64,000 nt of DNA from Talinum fruticosum (GCA_021018815.1 JAITYX010000032.1:3224001-3288000); one strand, 5' to 3'. Counted from the stretch's first letter, positions 47,755 to 62,301 are shown. The notes: generated by a model from the sequence alone, not told the origin. Made by a program: numbers and translations.

Positions 47755-49939
47755 TTAACTATACATGTGGTAATGTTTAATCTACACCATTGATTATTTT
47801 TTTCTAATACAATTAAAATTTAACATTGATAAATTACTTAAAAAATTATTTCTTAAGACCATGTTTGGATTGTCAAAGTCCTTTCCTTAAACCAATAGAA
47901 ATGTAAAAAGTTTGCAAAAAAAGTTTGAGAAAATAGTCAACTTATATATTTTCCGGCCACAAGCTCCATATTTTCCGACCATAAGCTTAGTGTTTAAAAA
48001 AAGTTTGAAAAATAAACATTATCAAAAAAATTTTATTTTATATGGCCGATAAACATTGTCAAAATTTCTTTATATAGTAAAAAAATAATCCTTAAAAGTT
48101 GTGAGTGATAAATTATATTTCCTTAAATTTTTATATTTCTAAAATTTGACATGTTTTTAAGGAAAGAAGGAGTATATATTGTCACTAAAAATCGATAAAA
48201 ATAAACCCTAAATTTCCCTGTCAACAAACAAAAGAGAGAGGGGAGAGAGAGAGAGAGAGAGATGAAAAGAAGCAGTAGTTTTCCTTTTTGTTTGGTGGAT
48301 GACTGAATTTTCAAGTATTGGATTCCTGCGATCAGATATACAAAACCAACTAAAAAAAGTTAAAAAAACAACACATGATGAGTTGAAAAAGAGGGAAAAA
48401 AGGGAGATCTTGTTAGTATTCCACGATTTTCGCAGTGGAAAAATCAGAGATTAGATCACAAAAGGGAATATTGGTTTTGCTCATGCAGAAGAAGATACAT
48501 GATCGCTGCTAGTATGTCGTATGTACGTATAAATGTCTCAGTATAAACAATTCTGTAGTGTTTTGCATCGCAGATCGTATATATGCAGAAATAATTGCAT
48601 ATAAAACTGACCAGATCTGGAAGATATACGAAAAAATTTTGGAAAATAAGTGACAGATGGAGGTGGGCATGGGCACATGGAGGAAAAAAAGGCACTGACA
48701 AAAATATGGTGATTAAACAAGGGAATAGTCCTGCCTCTGTCTAAAAAAGATGCTGAAATAGTGAATATCAACCTTCTTGCTGCATCATTTTCACCCCCTC
48801 TGCAGCCCACGCATGTCGTTTTTTATTCTCATTTCCTTTTCAGGGTCTGGGTTAATGAAATCAACGCCCCCCGACCCCCTCAAAAACGATATCCATACTA
48901 AAAATTGTTATTGTTGTTGCTATTGTGATGAGATCGATTAGATCAGGACACATTTTCTAAGGTTGGATTTTCCTCACGAGTTCACATTTGCAAACGCCGG
49001 AAAACTCCAACTATTCCAAGCATAATTTGATCCAATTCAACACTACAACAATCGATCATATGCTCCACTGCTTTTCCTCCTTTTTGTGTGTTTGTGAAGG
49101 AATTGCATGCGCGTGAATGCCAATTTATTTGTTAGTTGTGTGTGAATACTACATCGTCATAATAGCTTGTTTAATTTATCGATCGTTAATAGTTATTGTA
49201 TGCTTAACATTATATATTAGCTTAGCTGTGTTGGTCGGCACTTTTTATATTTTCCTTGCAAATAAAATTGTTTTCTTTAAATATATTTCAATGAATTTTT
49301 TAAAAATTAATATAGTTTTTCTACTTTTAGAGATAAAATTATCTAATATTTTTATACACTCACATCTAACTGATTGAATGAACCATATTAAATATTATTA
49401 TTCTTATTAAAGAAGACATAAATATTAATATACCTATGTAACCACGATTTGAGTTCAAATCCCTTAGTAGAATATTATTGTCGAACAATGTTACCAATTA
49501 AATCATCCAAAAACCCATATTTTCTTTGCTAGATGAGTATATAACTTATCGTGACCCTTTAAACCTTTATTTTAAACTTTTAATTGAGATCATTTCTATA
49601 TATATGATATTAGAGTCTATTTTGATAGAGAAGTCTCGGTTTTCCAACAACACCATATCGAATTGTTGTGTATGAATAGGAGGGATCTTTAAAACATTTA
49701 CTTAAACCCAAAGGTATTCATATACGATGAGACATGTTAGAATATATAACTTACAGACATAAACTTTGAAGCATCAGCTTATTTTGATTGAGGTGGTTGG
49801 AGTAAATCAATTGTGTGAGCTGGTGGTGATTAAGGTTAAGCTGATAGTATGATATGAGGTGGTTATAGCTTAATGTACTTGGTGTTGATTATAAAAATAT
49901 GAAGTAATAAACTTAGCTGAGACTTGTTCTAGAGAGTGT

Positions 49940-49940
<1 letters not shown>

Positions 49941-50022
<82 letters not shown>
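49941..50022. repeat. (AAT)n(ATT)n palindromic microsatellite
   Basis: About 35 bp of ATA repeats followed directly by about 47 bp of TAT repeats on the same strand, making a near-perfect inverted repeat that could fold into a hairpin. Confidence 0.95.
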
Positions 50023-50160
50023 GATGGTGATGTGATGAGGTGTTGCTATATAGATGTTGTATTTTAATTCATGTTGTTCATTATCTTTGTTTCACCATGA
50101 GGTTTGGAGATTCGTGATTTCTGACACACATGATATGGGGATTCTAATCCCGTGGGCCCA

Positions 50161-50187
50161 AACCATACCATACCATACCATACCATA
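50161..50187. repeat. (ACCAT)n pentanucleotide repeat
   Basis: About five tandem copies of ACCAT. Confidence 0.9.
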
Positions 50188-50339
50188 CATAATATATTTA
50201 CAATTCACTTGCAGGGTAAACCTTTCTGGATTTCTTATTTCATATATTTTCATTCACGTAAATAATAGCACTGTCTCGCATTTTCGTTTAGTATTATATA
50301 TTAGAGAAAAATGTATAATAATTTGGCATACACAACTTG

Positions 50340-50344
<5 letters not shown>

Positions 50345-50383
<39 letters not shown>
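50345..50383. repeat. (AT)n microsatellite, about 39 bp
   Basis: Uninterrupted AT run. Confidence 0.95.
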
Positions 50384-50385
<2 letters not shown>

Positions 50386-52886
50386 TTGATCCTCCATTTA
50401 ACTACAATCATACTACTATTTGTCCACAAGTTTTCTGTCACAAATTTTCTTCATTGATACTTTATTTAAAAGAAACAAGTGATTAGCATATATATAATTA
50501 GTGAGTAGTGGCTATGATTAGCGTTAGCGGTTACCAGTATTACTCGTGTTTATCTGCGATTATAAACACAAGCTATGACAAATGGTGAAAAGAATAGGCC
50601 GAAAGTATTATTAGTTGTCACTATAGTGTGTGTGATCCTCCTCCAAGTTACGATTACGTATCAAATGTTCATGATATAGCAGTGGGAGGAACTAGTACTT
50701 TTCAGAACAGAAAAAGAAAGAGAAAGGCCCTGATGAAAGCTAGAAAAATTTTGGGATTTGTGGTGTCCATACTGTGAATTGGTTATTGAATGCCAGGAAA
50801 TCAAGAAGGCCCAGACCTCAAAATATTGTCAAGATATGGTTCCATTTGAGCCCAAATAATAACCCTGACCTCTTGAATTCCATCATTCTTTTCTGGATCA
50901 GGCCCAATTCTACGAATCCCCTTCGCAGGGGAGGGGAAGTGGGAACGGAGAAAACCATTGAACTATAGTCTAGGAGTGCTAGTTGAGAATGACTTGGGAG
51001 AAATCATTGCACGATATTTGCGGGTCTAGAATTTTCAATCAAAAAGAAAAAGCCCACGAATCTTCGTACAGAATTGGGCCATGATTGTGGTGGGCCTGAT
51101 GGACTTAGGTGACAGATGTGTCAAACGAACATTGGAACTACATGGTAATGGTTCGTGTGGGCCAAACCCAAAAGGGTGGTTTGGGCCCCATTACACCACC
51201 AAGTCAAATTAAGCATCAGAGTGGAAGTAACTAGGAGTGGAATCGAGTTGAATCAACTTAAGGCACCTCGCAAGCTAACTCACATTCAAAACCCCACCTA
51301 GAGAAAAGCTCGAGCAAGCTCGGACTCGAGTTCATCTAATATCAAGTGAAAAGTCGACTTTTCAAGTTGATAAGATCGGATATGTAGTTAATTTTATAAA
51401 ATAGTTAACGAGCTGAGCTGAAGCTGAGTCGAACTATGGAAGTGAAGAAGAGTGACTGGAGAAGAGAGAGAGAGAGAGAGAGAGGGTTGGATGAAAGGTT
51501 GCTATCGGAATCCAACGCCGAGCAAAAAGTTGGCATTTGATAATCTGAGCTTTTTGCTTTATCGCCCAATCTATGGGCCCTTTTTCATTACTATCGGATC
51601 CTCCCCTCCCTCTTATTATCTAACCTTAATCATGACTTGTCACCCACTTTAATTGGCCCACACTCAGAAGAAGAGTGAGTGCTTATACTTTATGCTGCTT
51701 TCCTCCTTTCACTTAAAATTAAATATTTTTCTAAATTATCTTTCGCTTTCTTTCTATTCCGTATAATATGTAATCTGTTCCGTATAATATGTAATGTTGA
51801 ATTGTGTTTTTAAAAGTTTCAAAATTTGAAGTTATGAAATAAGGTTAATAATATATTATGTATAAACCATTTATTTAGCAAATTTTGAAATATAAATTTA
51901 TGAGCTTTTGTGGGTATTTAATGTTTGATGGTAGTTTCATGTGAAGTCCAGAAGAGTTAAATGAAGGGGGACATACCCACATATTTGGCTTACAATAAAT
52001 CTTTGATGTGTGAGTCTGAAATTTATTTCTCAATCACTGTATGTATGTATGTATGTGTATGTCCCACGCATTCAATACAAGTGGAAACACACAAACTATG
52101 ACTTTGGGGGAATGTGGAACCCAATGCTGATTATTGTTACAATTTTCTTTGACATGCCCACATTTTTGTATTTCAAAGAAAATAAAACTTATCAAATTTC
52201 AAAGATTGCTTTAAATGCACCTATTTACTAAAAATATAAAATATAAGAAAACAACAATAAGATGAGTCTTGCAAATAATGCAATAGAAGAGAAACAAACT
52301 CGGAATTAATATATTTGAATAAGTTAATCTTATTTAAACCCTTTTAGGTAGGGGTGAACATGTGTCTGGTTCGGTTTGGTTCGAGTCGGAGGGTTACGGT
52401 TCGCTTAACCAGATATAATAAGGGGTGTAGAAATAAATCCTCATTCTAAAACTTAACACAAATAAGACATACACAATGTGAAGCACAAAAACGAACAAAA
52501 ACTTACACCCTTGGCTTTTTCACATTTTACAGTTGCTGTGTTTCCAAATTATTCTGTTTCTTCATCTTTTCAGTCAACAAAGTGCTGTGTCCACATGCTC
52601 ATTGATTACCCTTTTTTGGCATTTCCATTGTTTTATTTTTTCAATCTCTCTTCTTCTTCTAAAAGCTTAAAAAACGTTCTTGAGACTTGAACAGGACGCG
52701 TGAATGAGTGGGAGAGAGGAATGCTAAATTTGTAACTGCTGCTCCCTTTGTTGAGTAGGAAATAGACGCCAAGAAGGAAATGACACAACTTCTCTTGAGA
52801 TTCATTCACTGAGGTGACAATCCCATGCATTTTGTCGAAAACCCTTCAATTTCACTCACACTTACAGTGTAATTTCTGTAGCTGCT

Positions 52887-54897
52887 ATGGCCGCCCGCCA
52901 GGTATTTGTTAAATTGCCCTCTTCCCTTTTCTTGGTTTCTCCCTTTGGGCACTCCGTAGCTATGTAAAAAGTATCATTCTGTTAAGTGGGTTTTGTTCTT
53001 TCTTTGTATCCTTCTAGCTTCAACTATGAATTTGTGCTTTACTTTACATTCGAGCTTCAGGTTCGTGCTTAGATAAGGGGGAAAAGAGGGAGTTTTCATG
53101 TTGTGAACTGGGCATTCTTTGCTTCTCTCTGCAGCCATATTAACAAGGAAATTGACTTATTTTCCCTTTAATTATTTGTTGTATTTTGGTGAATGTGGAG
53201 GCTGCCGACACTTTTTTGGTGGCTGATTTGATGGTGGTGGATGCAGGAAGAGGGATGGCCTCTGGGTTTGCAACCACTGAATGTGAGGGTTGGATTGGGA
53301 CGGGCTCGTGATTATTTGGGGTCAATGTCATTCAATACAAGTATGCTTACTGGCTCTCCAACTTCTTCAACAGGTTCTTCATCAGATTTAGACACAGAGG
53401 TCAGTTCAAAATGTTGCAGAATTTCTTGACATGACAGTCTAGCCCTAGAAGCCTTGGATTCCATCTTGTTTTTCACATAAATGAGAAGCTTGATTAATGT
53501 GATTTTGCATGCACCTTTGTATTTTGTTTTTTGCAGCTTGTTTTCGATTTACATTGTTTATGTAATTATATGTTTAAGTGGCTTTCGATTGCTGGGATCA
53601 TTCTTTTAGTACATTCAAGAACGAATTGAGTAAGACTTGATCATATTCTCTCATTTTGTTACAAGTGAATGGTATTCCGGCTGACATTTTCACAAACTTT
53701 TTCGAAGGCTCATATTTTCATATTCATCACTCAACATGTACCATCTCCTGCTTCTCCCTTGTAATTGTTTGAAAACCCCCACTCAAACGAAAAGAAAAGA
53801 GCAGGGAGCTTAAACCTCCAGTTTAATTGTCTTCTGTTGTTGAGCTCCAGTCTGTCGCCATTGTCTATTCTGGTGGACGAGCCTATGCCAGAAGCAAAGG
53901 GCATAAGGATTTATACGTCGAGATCAGCCTATCTATTGTGTCACAAAGAACATAAACAACTTCATCCCTGTAGATTAGCATGAAGTCTGGGTCAGGCCAT
54001 TGCTTCTTCAGCCTATTTGTTAAACAGGAGTGAACAATATGTCCTGCTGTCTAGTTGTCCTTATAAATCTCTAAACTAATCTCTGCTCCTCACAGGACTG
54101 ATGAGGCTTCCTTTTATCTAATGAATATCATATAAATATGCATAAACACTTTTCTTCAAATTAGGGAAACCTGTACCCTGATCCATACTTGTGATATCAA
54201 TTCATGCTGCATTTTGTTTATACTGCAGACAGTTTTTGCCAATCGTACCGTGTTTCATATGCAAACTCTGTCCCCTGCTTCTTAGCTGCTATGTTACTGA
54301 GGGGAAAGTAGAAATCAAAATGATGATTTTCAACAACATTCCAGCAAATGCAGGCCCATTGATCAAATGATGTTGCAAAAAATTACAGCTGAAGCATTTC
54401 TGACACGTTTCATGCTGTGAACTCCTTTGCAGTCCACAGGTTCCTTCTTCCATGACAGGAGTATCACGCTGGGGAGCCTTCTAGGTGTTTCCAGCATCCT
54501 GGATCTTTCTAGAAGATCGATAAGGACAAGAAGACCAGAACCTTTGAAAGTGAAGAAGCACTGCAAGTCTAAACCTTGGATCTTCTCTCTGTGCTCAAGG
54601 GACAGCATAGATGTCAAAAGCACTACAAACAACACCCCATCCCTTGGCCAGTTTCTTGCAGTGGAGAGGAGGGCTGCTACCACCAATGAATCCAGAAGAA
54701 ACCTGAGCGCAAACATGTACGTGCCTGATGAAATTTCTCTGGTCCAACCCATATCCCAGCCCAACTCATTGTTTGTGGATGGCTACATTGCCCCTCCTCA
54801 AATGAGCGGTGAAAATAGAGGTATGGAGCATGGAAATAACAATGGTCACGGGGTTCCTATTCTATTTTCTTGCATGTGTGGGCAGGACACCCATTGA
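52887..54897 (+). CDS. Conserved plant protein of unknown function (At3g17950-like)
   Basis: Three exons (52887-52901, 53247-53399, 54433-54897) join in frame to 210 aa, starting MAARQEEGWPLGLQPLNVRV. The tiny first exon (five codons) and the intron between DLDTE and STGSFFHD are set by GT-AG sites and by resemblance to a plant family I recall as 'transmembrane protein At3g17950'. Visible features: Ser/Thr-rich segment GSPTSSTGSSSDLDTESTGS, then FFHDRSITLGSLLGVSSILDL, a basic stretch (RRSIRTRRPEPLKVKKH), KPWIFSLCSR, TPSLGQFLAVERRAA, and a C-terminal VPILFSCMCGQ. No catalytic domain or clear signal peptide is visible; 'transmembrane' is not supported by an obvious hydrophobic helix. Function is unknown. 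The long second intron (1033 bp) contains an unrelated ORF. Confidence 0.72.
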
Positions 54898-57800
54898 GTG
54901 AGCATTTGATTGTTTTCGGTCATTTTGTGTTCAAATTTCATGAGTTAGAATGGACTTGAGCATTGCTTTGAGGAAAAATGATAGAGCATATTTTAGAGCC
55001 AAGTACATGCATGTGTGAGTTCATCAGTGTGATTTTGGCGTCCCACATTGAGTAGGTGGGCTTCCAACAATCCTCAGGTCATAACATGACCTGTTTGATA
55101 ATGTCGATATCGAAGAAGAAGTATGTGATACATTGGTACAGACTCCAGATGTTTCTGGAAGTTTTCTTCTCATGTTATCCCAAATAGCATGCTGCTTATA
55201 AGGAATCGAGATTGATTCGGTGTACAATACTCCTATTACTGTATCCTTATTTTACCTCCCTGCTTATGTCTTACCTGCTCAGATAACAATAAGCATTAAT
55301 GGAAACAGGACACTCGGAGCTTATTGCCATAGAAAGTTTGTAGGGGTTGTCTTAAGTCCGGGATTTTCTCAACAAGGAGTTAGTGATTATGAAGTAACAA
55401 CGACCCGGGTTGGACCAGGCTCAGCCCAATAGCTTACCAGTCCTTATGGACACTCGAAGCTTAGGTTTTTTTTGGGGGGAGACTTGTTTTTGGGTGGGGG
55501 AAGGACAGGAATCCCAACTTTCCAGACTCAGACCTAATTGGGTGTTGGGTTGGGTTTCGGTTTGGTTCTGGGTCTCAACTTTTTAGACCCTGACCTGACC
55601 CGATTTGAGCTACTTGGACCCAAACCGATTCAATTGAGTTAGATTCGATGGTCCTCTATCGGGTCCAAAACCCACTGTCATCCCTATTATAGGAAGAAGT
55701 TTGAGCAAGTGCAGGTGTGTAACCAAGCTAGTGTCTCTTCTCTTCCATAAATCTTCCGGTTATACGCTACAAGTTATAGCTTAAATTAAAGTTAGATACA
55801 CCCAACTTAAAAGCTTGAGTTCAACCAAAGTCTAACCCATTGCACCTGATTCATTTTTTTTCCAGCTAAGTTTGTTGGGAAATATGTCCCGCTCTAAAAC
55901 CACTTAGGTGAAATCAGAGTAAATGTGAAGAAGCGATTTAGGATGACAAAAACAATATCAAGACTTTAATAGAAAATCAACAAAAACATTAAAGAGATAA
56001 AGATTTAATTTGGAAAATCCAACTGGGATAAACACAGGGACCACGAGTACAAACAAATCCATTATTATGAGAGAGTATAAGAACAATCTCAAACTTTCTT
56101 CAAACCTGCGATATCCTAATCTGATACTACTTTCCTCACAATAGCGGTATTCAATTGAATGCTCTCCAATTGACTTTCCCCACTTTTGTGTTGATTCTTG
56201 GATGATTATAATGATGGATAAAACCCCCTTTAAATAGGAAAGGAAATAGCCATAAATCTACCTTGACTCCCACTCCGATTACAAATAGGTTAAACTTCCT
56301 AATCTGACTTGGAAATAACTCCCATTAAGCCGAATCTGAGAATCGTAGCACCGCTCCATCAACATAAGCAGTGTCCACCGACACGGGCCACCTGTATTGC
56401 TTGCTGCCACACCAAACTGGGTCGAGTTACTACCAACTAAGGCAGTGTCAACCGACACGGGCTGCAGGTGTTGGCTGCTGATTGAGCCACAATAATGTCG
56501 TGACTCTAGAAACTTGATGTCAAGTGAAAGTAAAAACAGTCTAAGACTTATACTTAATTTGGGCCATCATCGTTGTATATGGATGGGTTTTGGAGTACTA
56601 CAAGTTTAGAACTTGCGAACAAACAAGATAAAATATATGATTCATGATCAAGCCATGAACATGTAAAATGAAGATAAAAGTTAAATATCATTATGAGGCC
56701 TTGCTTTATGTTTCTGAAGAGAGATAAAGAGAGAGATGAAATCATTATGGTACATCACCTCCTCGTTAGGCATGAGAGTCAAGATTGAGGCTTATAGTGC
56801 TGGCTCAAAACCTAACCTTGCAATAAAATACAGCACAAGTTGAGTAGATTTTGTTAAGTGGGCGTGAATTGGAGTACGTTATCAAAGAGGCAATGTCTCC
56901 TTAATAGTATATGTATTTGTCAAGTTATTGGAGTTGGAGCAACAAAGTCCTTTCAACTCTTGTTTCACGTTCCCATACTTCATAGTCAATGGTTTGACAA
57001 TGACTTTATGAAAATATGAGTTTGCACTGCACCATCCTTCAAAAGGAAATCAAATTTCTTGTGGTGCCCATAACTTCTCTTGAGTTGGTGAGTTTACACA
57101 AGACTAGTTAGTCATGCTCCCAAATGTGCACTCTGAGATTTCCTTTATACTTTTGTAGAATTTACCGCTTTTACTAAATCACAATAAGTGTTATTTACAT
57201 ATTTCTCTCCCCTTGTCGCTAACTGTTATACTACTCACTGTATAATAACTTAAACTGATATATATATATATATACTAATATCATAATATGATATGTAAGA
57301 GATATTTATAACAAGTCAAAGTGGCATCTATGACATTGGTGATTGAGAATAGCATAATACATATATATATATATCTCATCTTGCCAACAAATGTGACTTC
57401 ACCTTTTCTTAAATAAATAAAAACTAAGATATATAACCTTCATATATATATATATCAATCATTCAATGTTCGTCTATTGGTGATGTCATGATATGGTCCG
57501 TAAATCATTACATACTCCTGTTGTAGCATATAATTAATAATGGCATCATATAGTCAATTATTATCAGATACATAGATTTCCAAAACCGAAACAAGGCAAA
57601 GTCCATGTTTTTAGGTTTTACCTTCTTGGCTCTCTGCTCTTGTTCAGGAGCTTTTATTAACTACTGGACGCCATCTTTGATAGCTAAAGTCACACAAGTG
57701 TGGCCTTTTGCAAGTTCTGGTAAGGACCTTTCGTTTTCTTCTCTTTTGGCTTTTTTCTTTGGATTGAGTCTCTGAATAAAAGTTAAAGTAACCTATTATA

Positions 57801-59501
57801 AAGAGTAGGGAACTGTACAAATAGACCGGGAATTTGAACAGTTATTTTAAAACTTCTTATAAAATAGAGAGAGTACATATTTTATACAACAACAATAATA
57901 ACAACAAATCTTAGTGTTGATGTCACTTTTGCGAGGTTTGAAGAGATCCAAAAGTAAACAATCTTATCCTTAAGCATATTTCTACTGTATAGAGATCGTT
58001 TCTAAAATACTCATAGTAAAAAAATTAAGAAAATATAAATAAATATAATATATAAATAAATTTTATTTTTCATCTAAAATCGAACCTCGCTTCAAAACAT
58101 TGAAAATGATTGTTTCATGAAATTATGTCAGAAAATTATGTAACTTGATGTGTTAGATGGCACTCTTTCACCTTCTTGTTTATGAGAGAGAGAGAGAGAG
58201 AGAGTAGCCGGAAAAGCTGAGGAGGAAGGGGAAGATGAGAAGGATGGGTGAGAAGGTGAGTGCCCTTAAATTAGAACAGCAAGGGAATCTTACAGTGGCA
58301 GGCCATATGTACGTAACGTAAGTTGTGGATCGATGCATGTGGTCATTGGCTTTACGTCTTTGTGTTGTGTTTTTTAATGTTTTAATCTTCAAACATGCAA
58401 TCTTATGTTATGTATTCCATCAATCTGCCCACTGTACGGTGATCTGTCCTTTAACCCCCACTATCATATTTCCACTTCACGGGCCCCACATTACTCACAA
58501 CTGGCTACGTGTCTCTGTCAGTTTGGGACCCACCCCCATCCTAATTATAGGACCCTAACCCTGACCCTTACCACTTGGGTTGATGTGGTAGGGTCAGGTG
58601 GGCATGGGTTCCTTCAATTTCAGTCATTTGTTTGGTTAAGGAGGGTGACTCTGCCCAAAGGCCAAGCCAATACTAATTAATTTCTCCTCTTATTTCATGC
58701 AAACCTTGACTGGCCATACTCACAAAAACTACTGTTTCCCATTATTAGATTTGAATTTTTCCACATTATTAAGAAAATATCATCAACTTGTTTGACCTTT
58801 TCAGTATTTTATCATCTTTTCTTCCGAGTACTTGTGTATAAAATACGCAAATGTAATAGCGACTCGGGAACAACATAAACATCAGAACATTAAAATATAA
58901 CGCATCAAAATCATGTATCAAGTTGTGTGAATTTTAAACATATGAAGAAGGAATTTTAAACATATGAAGAAGGAATTCGACGTATAATAAAATCTTATCG
59001 AAAAGTTAAAGACAACCAAACATCGATTCGAAAAGCAAGTAGACCTTGATTTACAATCTATTGCGGTCCTCACACCTTCAAAATGTGAAATATTTGTAAA
59101 TACATAGTGCATTAAGGAATCCTCCTCTCCCCACAAGATTGAGAAACAGAGACAACAAGGTAGATGAAGCTCCCCACATCCTTTTCACTCTTACAATATG
59201 GAAGTGTCTAACTGAACAAGCCACTAAAGAATGCTGAAAATTCCCCTCAAGGAACAAAGAATTCTTGCTATCTAAGTGACTAATAATGCCTCCCCATCCA
59301 TTCTCCCAAAAAGAATTATGATTTCCACCTCATTCTTAAGCAAAGAAAGATTACAACAAATTATCAATCCACCTTAAGGCATAAGCCAAGCTTACCAACC
59401 CAAAAGCTTGCTATGACGAAACCGCTTCCCTTGGTTCCTCTTCCCCACATTCTTATTACCCAAACCTACACTTTTGCACTCTGCAATTTCTTTCTATGCA
59501 T
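54898..59501. other. Long intergenic region
   Basis: No conserved gene. The stretch 55530-55690 is rich in GGGTTGGGTT / GACCTGACCCG motifs and ends GTCATCCCTATTA, like one end of a hAT-type element, but no matching left end was found. A near-identical 15-16 bp phrase (GTGTCCACCGACACGGGC / GTGTCAACCGACACGGGC) occurs at 56370-56387 and 56444-56461. Short (AT)n runs occur at about 57260-57275 and 57360-57374. A (GA)n tract is at 58184-58203. Confidence 0.5.
58929..58972. repeat. 22-bp perfect tandem duplication
   Basis: Two adjacent identical copies of a 22-bp unit (58929-58950 and 58951-58972), beginning GAATTTTAAACA. Confidence 0.95.
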
Positions 59502-62237
59502 CTATAAATATACATAACACCCTAGATGGGTTATTGGACCGACCACGACTGACCTTCGAATGGGCCGGTTCAAAGTTCGGACCTTCAGACCGTTGCTCCA
59601 GTTAACCCTCCTATTCACTTGGCTTATCAAGCACTTCATCTGGACTGATCCTTCCTGAGCCATGGCCTCCCATTCTGCCAAAGGCAGCAGAGAGGCCTTT
59701 GAAACTGCTGCTTCCTCGCTAGGTGTCCAAGACCGTCTTGATGATCTTCTCATCAGCTTTGAGGAGCTGATTGTGTTATCAATGTCTTCACGGCGGTTGG
59801 AGTCTAATTTGGCAACCACTAAACAGGCAATGCTGCTTCTACAAAATGGGCAAACGGGTGGGTTTACTGAGGCAGTTGTTGGATTCGGCTTGTTGTGGCA
59901 GCAAAGAGCAAGGGTGCAATGTGCACACATTCGGTGCCCACAATCTTGAACTTCAATTGTACACACTTGGTCAAAACATATGCAGCATAGCTCGCTTTCA
60001 CTACCCTGCAAGTGTACACAATTAACCGTCATTCAGACCCTGTAGAGGGGTAGACTGATGAAAAGCTTAAAAATTAGCAAAATTTTTTGACTTAATTCGA
60101 TACGAAGAAATCATCACATGATTTTCCTGCTTAAATTTGCACCAATGTTGAAGAAAAGCAAAAGGAGAGAGGAATCAACTTATATTAATATCAGAAGGAA
60201 CAACCAACCATCTCCTTTTTCATCAGCATTTCATACCCTTCCATTTCAAGCAAAAACATAGATGGGTCTCTTCAGTTCAGAACAAAAAGCTTATATTGGC
60301 CCCATCAGAAACCATCATTCTATTAAAGTTAACCAATTAGGTAGTCTCAAGTCAACATGGCTTTAAAGTACAACAAAAACCTTCTCATTGTGATAAAGTT
60401 TGTCTCTGAACTTCATAGACTCTTTTTTCTTTTTTTTTTTCGGTGCAGTCATAGACATGTTTACTAATTTGCTCTTCATGTATTTCATATGCATTTCTGG
60501 CATGTGTTTCAGAATAGTATAAAATTTACAGACTTAACTAAGAATAATTCATAAACAAGGTGCTTATCTTTCAATTTGAGAAACGTTTCCAATCTCACAA
60601 ATGCTTAAACATATATTAGCTGAACAAAATGCATATACTAAAAAGAAGTTGAAGCAGGAAGCTACCTCTGACATATTATCATCAATTTCACCACCATCTG
60701 AATGCGATGGAGATTCAACCGAGTAACCCGATTTTTTCAGGATGGTTTTCTCCCTCTCCCTATTGGCATCCATTAAAGCCTGTTCAAGCAGAACTTTGGC
60801 CTCGGGATTGAGCTCACTGATAAACTTCAATGGGGAAGGCCACACAAGAGGCTCTGCTGCTGAGGGGTTTAAGAGAGCAGCACACTCTCCATGCTTGTAC
60901 TTCAATGCAACCACATATGGTATTCTTCTGAATTGATCCATGAAACACGAAATGAACTCAGCCACAGGCATGATTATAACATTCTCACCCAAGTTGATGC
61001 AGAGAGTTGAATTAAACACTCATACAAACTCATAGTTCATTTTCAGTAACATCTACTCATCACAATTTATAATCTTAATTTAAGAAAGTAACTATCTCCA
61101 TTTGTCAAGGTAAGGCTGCATTGACTTGTTGCTTAGTTCCAGTAACATCAAATCAAATATAACAGGGAGACACATTAAAAGGTTTCACAGCTAGACAATT
61201 AAGACGAATAAGTACTTGATACCGGTTTAGACATTGCATTGCATACATATTCATTGATTAATGTACAAAATTATCATCAATGCTATTCGAATCCAAATAA
61301 CAAGAGCAAACCAAAGGCGTACCCAGATGCATCTCTTTGCAGCCTGTCAGCACCCCATGCTAGCAATTCACGGATACAATCGAGGATCCTCCCGCGCTGC
61401 CACATGCAGCGGAGTGCTCCCCGGATATCTGCACATAAAATTTCAAATTTCGTTTAATACTTGAATCAAAAGAAATTCAACAACGCGAATTCAACAAAAA
61501 GTTTATGTTATTATTTACCCATATCCTCCGGTTGAAGCACAAACTAAAGCTCCATTGTCAAGCAAAATATGAACACAATCAGGCCGTCTTTGACGGGCTG
61601 CCAAGTGTAGTGGGGTCTCCCCTTTTGCGTCTCTAATATTCACAAATCGAGCAAATCCCCTGATTCAATCACAATTTATCCCCCCATTTCAGTTAAAACC
61701 TAGTCTAATTTTAACAAAATTAAGGAAAAAAGAGAGAAATTAACTTAGGTAGAGGGATGAACCCTACCAAGACATAGCAACATGAGATGTACGGGCAGCA
61801 GAGAGAATGGCTTGAAGGCAATCTGAATGCCCATAATAGGCAGCATAATGCAAGCATGTTCTTCCCCTCGGTGAATCGAACATTAAAATCTGGCACAAAT
61901 TATAGCCATTTCTTGATCAGATTGTGTTGAAATAGCCCAAAAGATAACATTTTCCCCCTTGAAATCTTAAATTAAATTTCACATCTTTTTCGATCATCCA
62001 ATTCAGAGTTCCATTGGATTGTCCTTTATCCAGCAGGAAGGGGAAAACAAAATTTTTACCAAAGAAAGTTGGAAAATGACTTACATTTGCCCTTGCATGA
62101 AGCAGCTTTTCCACACATGCGATCTTCCCTCGCATTGCAGCCAACATAAGTGGAGTCTGAAAACTCAAAATAACCCAAAATCAAGATCAATCATCCATTT
62201 CTTTAAAACAAACCCCGACCCCTAACTACCCAGAGAG

Positions 62238-62301
<64 letters not shown>

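Larger units (their letters stand above)
47758..52886. other. Long AT-rich intergenic region
   Basis: No conserved gene on either strand. It holds (GA)n near 48244-48261 and 51464-51485, microsatellites listed separately, and fragments resembling transposon termini at 51233-51440 (TAGGAGTGGAATCGAGTTGA / GAGTCGAACTA) and 52352-52420 (TAGGGGTGAACATG, GGTTCGGTTTGGTTCG), for which I could not confirm both ends. Confidence 0.5.

Noticed and set aside
48538..48810. 90-codon minus ORF starting MGCRGGENDAARR
   Set aside because: No family resemblance and no supporting exon structure; could at most be part of a non-coding transcript.
58548..58580. ACCCTAACCCTGACCCTTACC resembles plant telomere repeat (CCCTAAA)
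   Set aside because: Only two or three imperfect units; chance occurrence in intergenic DNA.
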